Assembly (NCBI GenBank): GCA_025350145.1
Contig: JANXYH010000075.1
Location: 1 to 36,744 of the forward strand
DNA length: 36,744 bases
Direction of reading: 5' to 3'
Source: Burkholderiales bacterium
GTDB lineage: Bacteria > Pseudomonadota > Gammaproteobacteria > Burkholderiales > Burkholderiaceae_C
In this document: piece after piece, positions 18,384-25,211 of the stretch
Numbering within the stretch: position 1 is the stretch's first letter
Layout: each line of letters begins with the position of its first letter
Notes under the pieces: model-generated
Told to the model about the DNA's origin: nothing
The model's database searches: none
What the model saw: only the letters and a program-made list of their open reading frames with translations
Made by a program: the position numbers and the translations under genes

Positions 18384-19691
18384 TTACTTGTAGTAGCCGC
18401 CCTTGCGCATCTCGCGGTCAGCGGCCAGTTGCGATGCCTTCAGCGCGGCGTCGACCGTGGATTTGCCCGCCAGGGCCGCGCTCATTTGCTGCCCGACCGC
18501 GACGCCGATGGCCTGGAACTCGGGGATGGCGGCGAACTGCACGCCGACATACGGGCTCTTGGGCAGGGTGCTGTCGTTCGGGTTGGCGCTGTCGATGGCC
18601 TTCTTCTCGGCCTCGGCAAACTTGGCGGCCTTCAGGAACTCGGGGTTGGCATAGGTCGACTTGCGGGTGCCGGTGGGCACCGAGGCCCAGCCCTTTTCCT
18701 TGGCCACCAAGTTGATGTAGTCCTTGGACGTGGCCCAGGCGATGAACTTCTGCGCCGCAGCGGCGTTCTTCGTACCCGCAGGGACCGCCAGCGCCCAGGC
18801 CCAGAGCCAGTTCGCGCCCTTGGTGGTGGCGCTGTACGGGCCCTGGGCGAAGGCGACCTTGTCGGCCACCTTGCTCTGCTTCGGGTCGGTGATGAATGAC
18901 GCGGCGATCGTCGCGTCTATCCACATACCGCACTTGCCTTCGTTGTACAGCGCCAGGATTTCGTTGAAGCTGTTCGCCGCCGAGCCGGGCGGGCCGTACT
19001 TGGTGAGCAGGTCAACGTATAAGCTGACCGCTTCCTTCCAGGGCTTGCTTTCGAGCTGCGGTTTCCACGCCATGTCGAACCACTGCGCGCCAAAGCTGTT
19101 GGCCATCGTCGTCAGGAACGCCATGTTGTCGCCCCAGCCCGGCTTGCCGCGCAAGCAAATGCCGTAGACGCCGTTCTTCGGGTCGTGGATCTTGGCTGCC
19201 GCGTCCTTCACGTCGTTCCACATGGGCCGCTCGGCGAACTTGATGCCCGCCTTGTCGGTGAGGTCCTTGCGGTACATCAGCATCGAGCTCTCGCCGTAGA
19301 ACGGTGCGGCAAACAGCTTGCCGTCCACGCTCAGGCCATTGCGCATCGCCGGCAGCAGGTCGTCGACGTCGTAGGCTGCGTCGGTCTTGAGTTCCTGCAG
19401 CCAGCCCTTCTTGCCCCAGATCGGCGTCTCGTACATGCCGATGGTCATGACATCGAACTGCCCGCCCTTGGTGGCGATGTCGGTGGTCACGCGCTGGCGC
19501 AGCACGCCTTCTTCCAGCGTCACCCACTTGAGCTTGATGTCGGGGTTGGCCTTCTCGAAGTTCGGGCTGAGCTTCTGCATCTCGATCATGTGGCCGTTGT
19601 TCACCGTCGCGATCACGATCTCGGTGGCGGCAAGGGCACCGGCGCTGAAGGCCAGCGTCAACGACAGGGCCAAGGGGGTCAACAGGTTCAT
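18384..19691 (-). CDS. Polyol ABC transporter substrate-binding protein (SmoE/MtlE-like)
   Basis: A 435-residue periplasmic solute-binding protein of family 1. The signal peptide is clear: a short hydrophobic stretch ending ALAATE near residue 22. The mature part has EIVIATVNNGHMIEMQKLSPNFEK, then FDVMTIGMYETPIWGKKGW, and NEGKCGMWIDATIAASF, like sorbitol/mannitol/arabitol binding proteins. The ATG at 19691 has an AGGAGA Shine-Dalgarno a few bases upstream. An ATG 99 bp upstream would add a non-signal extension and is rejected. It is the first gene of the operon and sets the transport specificity. Confidence 0.94.
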   Translation of the reverse strand: MNLLTPLALSLTLAFSAGALAATEIVIATVNNGHMIEMQKLSPNFEKANPDIKLKWVTLEEGVLRQRVTTDIATKGGQFDVMTIGMYETPIWGKKGWLQELKTDAAYDVDDLLPAMRNGLSVDGKLFAAPFYGESSMLMYRKDLTDKAGIKFAERPMWNDVKDAAAKIHDPKNGVYGICLRGKPGWGDNMAFLTTMANSFGAQWFDMAWKPQLESKPWKEAVSLYVDLLTKYGPPGSAANSFNEILALYNEGKCGMWIDATIAASFITDPKQSKVADKVAFAQGPYSATTKGANWLWAWALAVPAGTKNAAAAQKFIAWATSKDYINLVAKEKGWASVPTGTRKSTYANPEFLKAAKFAEAEKKAIDSANPNDSTLPKSPYVGVQFAAIPEFQAIGVAVGQQMSAALAGKSTVDAALKASQLAADREMRKGGYYK

Positions 19692-20050
19692 GCGATATCT
19701 CCTCGTGGATTTGGGGGGCAGTAGCTCAAAGGGCGTCGCGATCTTCACCACGGCGGGCCGAACGATAGGCGCGACGCCGCCGCAGCGCACATACCGCGAC
19801 GGCAGGTAGATGTACTAAATTGCATCGGTATATCCATAATTTCCCTTAATTTCGGTAATTCGATACCGGTGCAGTCGCCAGCGGCTACGCTGTTGGAGCT
19901 CGCTGTGGCGCCACGATCCGTCCGTGGGACAGCCTGGCCCGCCGATGGACTTGGACCGGCAGGGCGCTTGGACGGCGCAGCGCAGCACGCGGCGCGTCAT
20001 CGCCGGCCGTAACCTCGGGCAGCCCAATTGGGCTCTTGTGCCCCGGGACT
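19692..20050 (-). promoter_or_regulatory. Upstream region of the polyol operon
   Basis: This 359-bp gap between the binding-protein gene and tRNA-Thr holds no gene. A distinctly AT-rich patch lies at about 19805-19865, the only such patch nearby, and is the likely promoter/operator. It contains two direct copies of TCGGTA (19825-19830 and 19852-19857), 27 bp apart, which could be AraC-type half sites. A short inverted repeat CGGTA/TACCG surrounds a 6-nt spacer at 19853-19868. A 14-bp perfect palindrome AGCCCAATTGGGCT at 20021-20034 lies just downstream of the tRNA. I could not assign -35/-10 boxes confidently. Confidence 0.45.
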
Positions 20051-20126
20051 TGGTGCCGACTATCCGACTCGAACGGATGACCTACCGCTTACAAGGCGGT
20101 TGCTCTACCAACTGAGCTAAGCCGGC
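20051..20126 (-). tRNA. tRNA-Thr(UGU)
   Basis: On the minus strand a full 76-nt cloverleaf is visible, with CCA encoded. The acceptor stem GCCGGCT pairs with AGTCGGC (one G-T wobble), the D-arm has GCTC/GAGC, and the anticodon stem ACCGC/GCGGT encloses loop CTTGTAA with anticodon TGT. The T-arm is ATCCG/CGGAT around TTCGAGT. It is next to sspB, a usual betaproteobacterial arrangement, and its 3' end points towards the polyol operon. Its last 14 nt recur at 9048-9061. Confidence 0.97.
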
Positions 20127-20188
20127 GGGTGGAGGACATTTGCGGGGCTGGCGAATTCTAGGAGGCGGCGCTGCCAGGCCGAGCAGCG

Positions 20189-20743
20189 CTACTTGATGCG
20201 CTTGAGCGCCGGGCGAGCCGGGCTGGGGGGTGGCTCGTTCGGCGGCTCGGGCGGCGGCTCATCGGCCGCGGCCGCGGCCACATCCACCAGCGTCGGCGCA
20301 GTCCGCGGCGGGCTGTCCTGCTGGACTGGCGCCAGGCGCAGGCCGGCTGCCGGCGCCGGGTTGTCCGTCGCCTGGGGCGACTTGGCCGCTACAGCAGCGC
20401 TGCCGTCGCTGGGCACCGGAAAGGCCATGCCCTGGCCGTTCTCGCGGGCGTAGATCGCCACCACATTTTCGATCGGCACGACGATCTCGCGCGCGCTGCC
20501 GCCGAACCTGGCCTTGAACTCGACAAACTCGTTGCCGAGCTTGAGACCGCTGGTGGCGTCGAAGCCGACGTTGAGAACGATCTCGTTGTTCTTGACGTAC
20601 TCGCGCGGCACCTGCACCCGAGGCCCGACATGGACGGCGATGTAGGGCGTGAAGCCGTTGTCGGTGCACCACTCGTGCAGCGCGCGGATCAGGTAGGGCC
20701 GGGTCGAACTGCCTTGTTCGTCCTGGCCGGTAGGGATGCTCAT
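20189..20743 (-). CDS. sspB: ClpXP protease specificity-enhancing factor SspB
   Basis: Adaptor that tethers ssrA-tagged proteins to ClpXP. The 184-residue protein has the SspB fold in the first ~115 residues (YLIRALHEWCTDNGFTPYIAVHV start; FEARFGG-type segment, here FKARFGGSAREIVVPIENVVAIYARENGQGM). A long Pro/Ala-rich linker follows and the C-terminus RPALKRIK resembles the ClpX-binding tail of E. coli SspB. The ATG at 20743 is 15 bp after sspA; the two genes form the usual sspAB pair. Confidence 0.96.
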   Translation of the reverse strand: MSIPTGQDEQGSSTRPYLIRALHEWCTDNGFTPYIAVHVGPRVQVPREYVKNNEIVLNVGFDATSGLKLGNEFVEFKARFGGSAREIVVPIENVVAIYARENGQGMAFPVPSDGSAAVAAKSPQATDNPAPAAGLRLAPVQQDSPPRTAPTLVDVAAAAADEPPPEPPNEPPPSPARPALKRIK

Positions 20744-20758
20744 GCGCCGCCCCAGCGC

Positions 20759-21373
20759 TTACTTGCGCATGACCTTCTCAGACGGCGTCAGTGCCTCGAT
20801 GTAGGCCGGGCGCGAGAAGATGCGCTCGGCGTACTTGAGCAGGGGCCCGGCGTTCTTGGACAGGTCGATGCCGTAATAGTCCAGGCGCCAGAGCAGCGGC
20901 GCGATGGCCACGTCAAGCATCGAGAAGTCGTCGCCCAGCATGTACTTGTTCTTCAGGAAGATCGGCGCCAACTGGGTCAGGCGTTCGCTGATCTGCGAGC
21001 GGGCACGTTCGAGCTGTTTTTCATTGCTCTTGAGGCCGCTGCGGCCTTCGAGCAGGTTGACATGGGCGAACAACTCCTTCTCGAAGTTGAACAGGAACAG
21101 CCGTACCCGGGCGCGGGCGACCGGGTCGCCAGGCATCAGTTGCGGGTGCGGGAAGCGCTCGTCGATGTACTCGTTGATGATGTGCGATTCGTACAGGATC
21201 AGGTCGCGCTCCACCAGGATCGGAACCTCGTTGTACGGGTTCATCAGGGCGATGTCTTCGGGCTTGGCGAAGAGGTCGACATCGCGAATCTCGAAGTCCA
21301 TGCCCTTTTCGAACAGCACGAAGCGGCAGCGGTGCGAATAGGGGCAGGTGGTTCCGGAGTAAAGCACCATCAT
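20759..21373 (-). CDS. sspA: Stringent starvation protein A, glutathione S-transferase fold
   Basis: A 204-residue RNA-polymerase-associated protein with a GST fold. N-terminal thioredoxin-like half: MMVLYSGTTCPYSHRCRFVLFEKGMDFE, with NPYNEVPILVERDLILYESHIINEYIDERFPHPQLMPGDP covered in pieces by the G-site-like ESHIINEYI. The C-terminal helical half includes NKYMLGDDFSMLDVAIAPLLWRL. SspA reprograms transcription in starvation and acid stress. It is followed by sspB and preceded by petC, in the usual betaproteobacterial order. Confidence 0.95.
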   Translation of the reverse strand: MMVLYSGTTCPYSHRCRFVLFEKGMDFEIRDVDLFAKPEDIALMNPYNEVPILVERDLILYESHIINEYIDERFPHPQLMPGDPVARARVRLFLFNFEKELFAHVNLLEGRSGLKSNEKQLERARSQISERLTQLAPIFLKNKYMLGDDFSMLDVAIAPLLWRLDYYGIDLSKNAGPLLKYAERIFSRPAYIEALTPSEKVMRK

Positions 21374-21522
21374 GGCGTCGCGCTCCCGCGTTTACAGTGA
21401 TTGGGGCCCGGCCAACAGCGCCGGGTTGTACGAAACGAGAAACGCGGTGGCGGCGGATTCCAAGCCGACCACGGCTGTAGCGCAAGACGGCACTGGGCCA
21501 CAGGCCCGGCCTGGGCAAGACC

Positions 21523-22302
21523 CTACTTGATGTCTTTCCAGTACGCCGCGTTCATGCGCCAGGCGATCACGGTGAACACCGCCAGGAACAACAACACCCA
21601 CACCCCCAGACGCACCCGCTGGTTCTGTGCCGGCTCGCCGATCCACTGCAGGTAGGCCACCAGATCGGCCACGGCGATGTCGTAGTCGCCACGGCTCAGC
21701 GTGCCCGGCCGGGTCTGCTCGAAGCCCTTGAAGACATGAACCATCTTCTGCGGCTCGTGCGGGTCCTTCTCCTCGGTCATCAGCATGCGCTGCTCGCCCT
21801 GCAGTTGCCACAGCACATGCGGCATGCCGACGTTGGGGAAGACGGTGTTGTTCCAACCGGTGGGCCGCGATGGGTCCGGGTAGAAGCTGCGCATGTAGGT
21901 GTAGAGGTAGTCGGCACCGCTGCCATTGGCGCCGGCCCGCGAGCGGGCGACCACCGACAGGTCAGGCGGCGGCGCACCGAAGAAGGCCTTGGCGTCCTTG
22001 GCGCTGAGCGCGGTGGTCATCAGGTCGCCGACCTTCTCGCCGGCGAACATCAGGTTCTGGCGGATCTGCTCGTCGCTCAGGCCGATGTCGTTCATGCGGT
22101 TGTAGCGCATGTAGGCCGCGGCGTGGCAGTTCAGGCAGTAGTTGACAAACAGCGTGGCGCCGCGCTGCAGCGCGGCCATGTCGGTGACCCTATCCTTGGG
22201 GAACTTGTCCCAGGCCGGACCTCCTTCGTTGGCCAAGGCGGTCGCGCCGAAAGTCAGCGCAAAGCTCAGGGCAAGCAATGCCCGGGCGAAGAATTTCGTC
22301 AT
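21523..22302 (-). CDS. petC: Cytochrome c1 of the bc1 complex
   Basis: Haem c subunit of ubiquinol-cytochrome c reductase, passing electrons from the Rieske cluster to soluble cytochrome c. The 259-residue precursor has a signal peptide (to about residue 24, ALANEGG). The haem-binding CLNCH is at 56-60, a probable axial Met lies in NVGMPHVLWQLQG, and a C-terminal membrane anchor (WVLLFLAVFTVIAWRMN) is followed by YWKDIK. The last of petA-petB-petC. Confidence 0.97.
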   Translation of the reverse strand: MTKFFARALLALSFALTFGATALANEGGPAWDKFPKDRVTDMAALQRGATLFVNYCLNCHAAAYMRYNRMNDIGLSDEQIRQNLMFAGEKVGDLMTTALSAKDAKAFFGAPPPDLSVVARSRAGANGSGADYLYTYMRSFYPDPSRPTGWNNTVFPNVGMPHVLWQLQGEQRMLMTEEKDPHEPQKMVHVFKGFEQTRPGTLSRGDYDIAVADLVAYLQWIGEPAQNQRVRLGVWVLLFLAVFTVIAWRMNAAYWKDIK

Positions 22303-22326
22303 TGTCTTGTCGTCCTCGCTGCGGGA

Positions 22327-23724
22327 TCAGTGGGCGCTGAAAGTGACGCGGTCAGGCACCGGCTTGAAGCTGCCGATCGTGCTCCACCAGGGCATCAGCA
22401 GGAAGAAGCCAAAGTAGTACAGCGTGCCGATCTGGGCGATCAAGGTGCCTGTCTCGGACGGCGGCTGGATCCCCAGGTAGGCCAGCACGACGAAGAAGAT
22501 CACGAAGATGCCGTACAGCCACTTGTGCCAGCCCGGCCGGAAGCGGATCGACTTGACCGGGCTGTTGTCCAGCCAGGGCAGGAAGAACAGGATCACGACC
22601 GCGCCGCCCATCACCAGCACGCCCCAGAACTTGGCGTCGAAGGTCTTGAGCAGGACGATCGAGACCAGGGCCGCCACCACGGCCACGATCCGGCCCTTGC
22701 CCTTGAGGCCCAGGAACGACACCAGGCCGGCCAGGCCGACGATCACGCACAGCACGTTGACCATGGTGTCGGTGGTGGCGCGCAGCATCGAGTAGTAGGG
22801 CGTGAAGTACCAGACCGGGGCGATGTGCGGAGGCGTTTTGAGCGGATCGGCCGGAATGAAGTTGTTGTACTCCAGGAAGTAGCCGCCCAGCTCCGGGCCG
22901 AAGAAGATGATGGCGCTGAAGACCATCAGGAAGATGCCGACACCGAAAATGTCATGCACCGAGTAGTACGGGTGGAACGGGATGCCGTCCAGCGGCAGGC
23001 CGGTCTTGGCGTCCTTCCTGGCCTTGATCTCGACGCCGTCGGGGTTGTTCGAGCCGACCTCGTGCAGCGCAATGATGTGCGCCACCACCAGCCCCAGCAA
23101 GACCAGCGGGACAGCGATCACGTGGAAGCTGAAGAACCGGTTCAGGGTCGCGTCGCCGACCACGTAGTCACCACGGATCAGCAGCGCCAGATCCGGACCG
23201 ATGAAGGGCACGGCGGCGAACAGGTTGACGATCACCTGCGCCCCCCAGTAGCTCATCTGGCCCCAGGGCAGCAGGTAGCCCATGAAGGCCTCGGCCATCA
23301 GGCAGAGGAAGATCGCGCAGCCGAACACCCAGACCAGTTCACGCGGCTTGCGGTAGCTGCCGTAGATCAGGCCACGGTACATGTGCAGGTAGACGACGAC
23401 GAAGAACGCCGAGGCACCGGTCGAGTGCATGTAGCGGATCAACCAGCCCCAGGGCACATCACGCATGATGTACTCGACCGAGGCGAAGGCCACGCCCGCG
23501 TCGGGCTTGTAGTGCATCGTCAGGAAGATGCCGGTGACGATCTGGATCACCAGCACCAGCAACGACAGCGAGCCGAAGATGTACCACCAGTTGAAGTTCT
23601 TCGGAGCGTAGTACTCCGACATGTGCTCCTTGTACATCTTGCTGGCCGGGAAGCGGTTGTCCACCCAGGTCATGAGCTTCATGCCCAGCGAGGCGTCGGC
23701 GGGAGCGGTCTTGAAATCTGCCAT
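22327..23724 (-). CDS. petB: Cytochrome b of the bc1 complex
   Basis: Di-haem membrane core of ubiquinol-cytochrome c reductase, carrying the Qo and Qi sites. From the ATG at 23724 the product is 465 residues, a full-length fused cytochrome b. Haem ligands are His100/His114 and His201/His216. The second pair is separated by 14 residues, one more than in mitochondrial and alphaproteobacterial proteins. The Qo motif is PVWY (303-306), with valine in place of the glutamate of the canonical PEWY. Frame extending upstream to 23997 runs into petA and is not used. Confidence 0.97.
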   Translation of the reverse strand: MADFKTAPADASLGMKLMTWVDNRFPASKMYKEHMSEYYAPKNFNWWYIFGSLSLLVLVIQIVTGIFLTMHYKPDAGVAFASVEYIMRDVPWGWLIRYMHSTGASAFFVVVYLHMYRGLIYGSYRKPRELVWVFGCAIFLCLMAEAFMGYLLPWGQMSYWGAQVIVNLFAAVPFIGPDLALLIRGDYVVGDATLNRFFSFHVIAVPLVLLGLVVAHIIALHEVGSNNPDGVEIKARKDAKTGLPLDGIPFHPYYSVHDIFGVGIFLMVFSAIIFFGPELGGYFLEYNNFIPADPLKTPPHIAPVWYFTPYYSMLRATTDTMVNVLCVIVGLAGLVSFLGLKGKGRIVAVVAALVSIVLLKTFDAKFWGVLVMGGAVVILFFLPWLDNSPVKSIRFRPGWHKWLYGIFVIFFVVLAYLGIQPPSETGTLIAQIGTLYYFGFFLLMPWWSTIGSFKPVPDRVTFSAH

Positions 23725-23786
23725 GTCTGCGGACCTTGATTTTTTTGCGGGGACTGCGGGACGCCGTGGCGGCACCGGCCGTGCGG

Positions 23787-24401
23787 TCAAGCTTTCTTGT
23801 CTTCGCCGATCAGCAGCGTGCTGTCGGAAAGGTACATGTGCGGTGGCACCCTCAGGTTGTCGGGCGCGGGCTTGTTCTTGAAGACCCGGCCGGCCATGTC
23901 GAAGGTCGAGCCGTGGCAGGGGCAGAGGAAGCCGCCATGCCAGTCGTCGGGCAATGAAGGCTGCGGCCCGGCCGCGAACTTGTCGCTGGGCGAGCAACCC
24001 AGGTGCGAGCAGATGCCGACCGTGACCAGGAACTCAGGCTTGATCGAGCGGTGGACGTTGCGCGCGTAGGCCGGCGTCAGATCATCCTGATTGCGTGCCG
24101 AATTCGGGTCGGCCAGTTGGCCATCGAGCTTGGGCAATTCGGCCAGTTGCTCGGGGGTGCGACGCACGATCCAGACCGGCTGGCCGCGCCACTCGACGGT
24201 CATCTTCTCGCCCGGCTTCAGGCCGCTGATGTTGGCCTCGACCGGCGCTCCCGCAGCCTTGGCGCGCTCGGACGGCGCAAAGGTGCTGATAAACGGCACT
24301 GCCATCGCCGCGCCACCCAGGGCACCCACACCGGCCGTCATCGCCACCCAATTGCGCCGGCTGGTGTCGACCTGGCCTTCGCTGGCTGTGCTGTCACTCA
24401 T
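23787..24401 (-). CDS. petA: Rieske iron-sulfur subunit of the bc1 complex
   Basis: A 204-residue 2Fe-2S protein. The N-terminal membrane anchor is preceded by a twin-arginine signal (TSRRNWVAMTAG), so this is a probable substrate of the TatABC system encoded further right in the window. Cluster-binding motifs CSHLGC and CPCHGS supply the two Cys/His pairs. The ATG at 24401 gives MSDSTASEG; an ATG at 24440 is upstream of the family start. It is the first gene of petABC. Confidence 0.97.
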   Translation of the reverse strand: MSDSTASEGQVDTSRRNWVAMTAGVGALGGAAMAVPFISTFAPSERAKAAGAPVEANISGLKPGEKMTVEWRGQPVWIVRRTPEQLAELPKLDGQLADPNSARNQDDLTPAYARNVHRSIKPEFLVTVGICSHLGCSPSDKFAAGPQPSLPDDWHGGFLCPCHGSTFDMAGRVFKNKPAPDNLRVPPHMYLSDSTLLIGEDKKA

Positions 24402-24465
24402 GCGTTTCCTTGTGCAGATAATGTTCTGGACGATGACCACGGACGCAGCCTAGGGTCAACCCGGC

Positions 24466-24471
24466 ATTCTA
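24466..24471 (-). promoter_or_regulatory. Candidate -10 box of the petABC operon
   Basis: On the minus strand this reads TAGAAT, five of six matches to TATAAT, 65 bp upstream of the petA ATG. No strong -35 hexamer is visible upstream. The same hexamer occurs upstream of tatA. Confidence 0.35.
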
Positions 24472-24558
24472 GCCGAGCCTGTTCCAGCAGGCCAGCCAAG
24501 GCCTGCCGACTTCGACCTGCGACCAGCCCGGCATCGGCCAGGATTGACGGCCGCTGGC

Positions 24559-24594
24559 GCTGGGCAATACGCTGGGCAATACGCTGGGCAATAC
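24559..24594. repeat. Three perfect 12-bp tandem repeats upstream of mscL
   Basis: GCTGGGCAATAC is repeated exactly three times (24559-24570, 24571-24582, 24583-24594), ending 63 bp before the mscL ATG. It lies in the presumed mscL promoter or leader. Copy-number change by slippage would alter spacing there by one helical turn plus about 1.5 bp per copy. Confidence 0.85.
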
Positions 24595-24657
24595 TGCTGG
24601 CCGGCGGCAAATTGCACGCCGAGCACCTCAATACAACCTCAACCACTGGAGCACAGC

Positions 24658-25089
24658 ATGGGATTTGCCACCGAGCTCAAAGAATTCGCCATGAAGGGCA
24701 ACGTCGTCGACCTGGCGGTCGGCGTGATCATTGGCGGCGCGTTCGGCAAGATCGTCGACTCTGCCGTCAAGGATCTGATCATGCCGGTCATCAGCCTGAT
24801 CCTGGGCGGCAACGCCGACTTCTCCAACAAGTACCTCGTGCTCTCGGGCTCTGCCCCCGTCGGCGCCAGCCTGGCCGAGGCGCAGAAGGCGGCCAACGTC
24901 TTTGCCTGGGGCAACTTCATCACCATCTTGATCAACTTCATCATCCTGGCGTTGGTGATTTTCTTCATGATCCGGCAGATCAACCGCATCAAGCGCGATG
25001 AGCCGGCACCGGCACCTGCTGCCGCGCCCGCGACCCCAGAGGACGTGTTGTTGTTGCGCGACATTCGTGACAGTTTGAAAGCGCGCTGA
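24658..25089 (+). CDS. mscL: Large-conductance mechanosensitive channel MscL
   Basis: A 143-residue homopentameric inner-membrane channel that opens under membrane tension to release solutes on hypo-osmotic shock. The N-terminal amphipathic helix and first pore helix are visible ([33 protein letters not shown]), followed by a periplasmic loop, the second helix ([17 protein letters not shown]) and a C-terminal helix after an Ala/Pro linker ([16 protein letters not shown]). The ATG at 24658 is the family start; upstream frame includes the 12-bp tandem repeat and is not coding. Confidence 0.97.
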   Translation: MGFATELKEFAMKGNVVDLAVGVIIGGAFGKIVDSAVKDLIMPVISLILGGNADFSNKYLVLSGSAPVGASLAEAQKAANVFAWGNFITILINFIILALVIFFMIRQINRIKRDEPAPAPAAAPATPEDVLLLRDIRDSLKAR

Positions 25090-25169
25090 ACCCTGTCACG
25101 CCTGGGCGCTGCGGTGGGCTCAACCTCGCCGCCGCCGGGCCGATATCCAGGCGGTCTGAGTGTCCATCT

Positions 25170-25205
25170 GGGTGCACCACGCCACGCTCGTGGGGTGGTG
25201 CACCC
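25170..25205. repeat. Long perfect hairpin just upstream of the DUF1631 gene
   Basis: GGGTGCACCAC (25170-25180) pairs exactly with GTGGTGCACCC (25195-25205). Inside, after a single G/G mismatch, CCAC pairs with GTGG around the loop GCTC. The result is a 36-nt hairpin with 15 of 16 possible pairs. It ends 6 bp before the ATG at 25212 and has no T-run. It lies between mscL and the DUF1631 gene, on the same strand as both. Confidence 0.8.
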
Positions 25206-25211
25206 GCCACC

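Noticed and set aside
16612-18393. 593-codon plus-strand frame opposite the two permease genes
   Set aside because: Composition is Gln/His/Arg-rich and typical of an antisense shadow. Both permeases have intact EAA loops on the minus strand.
9048-20064. Integrase or transposase within the proposed island
   Set aside because: No frame between these points has a tyrosine or serine recombinase or DDE transposase signature, so the island claim rests on the repeat and content alone.
19924-20115. Short plus-strand frame running through tRNA-Thr
   Set aside because: It is the antisense reading of the tRNA (IRLERMTYRLQ), a well-known false gene.
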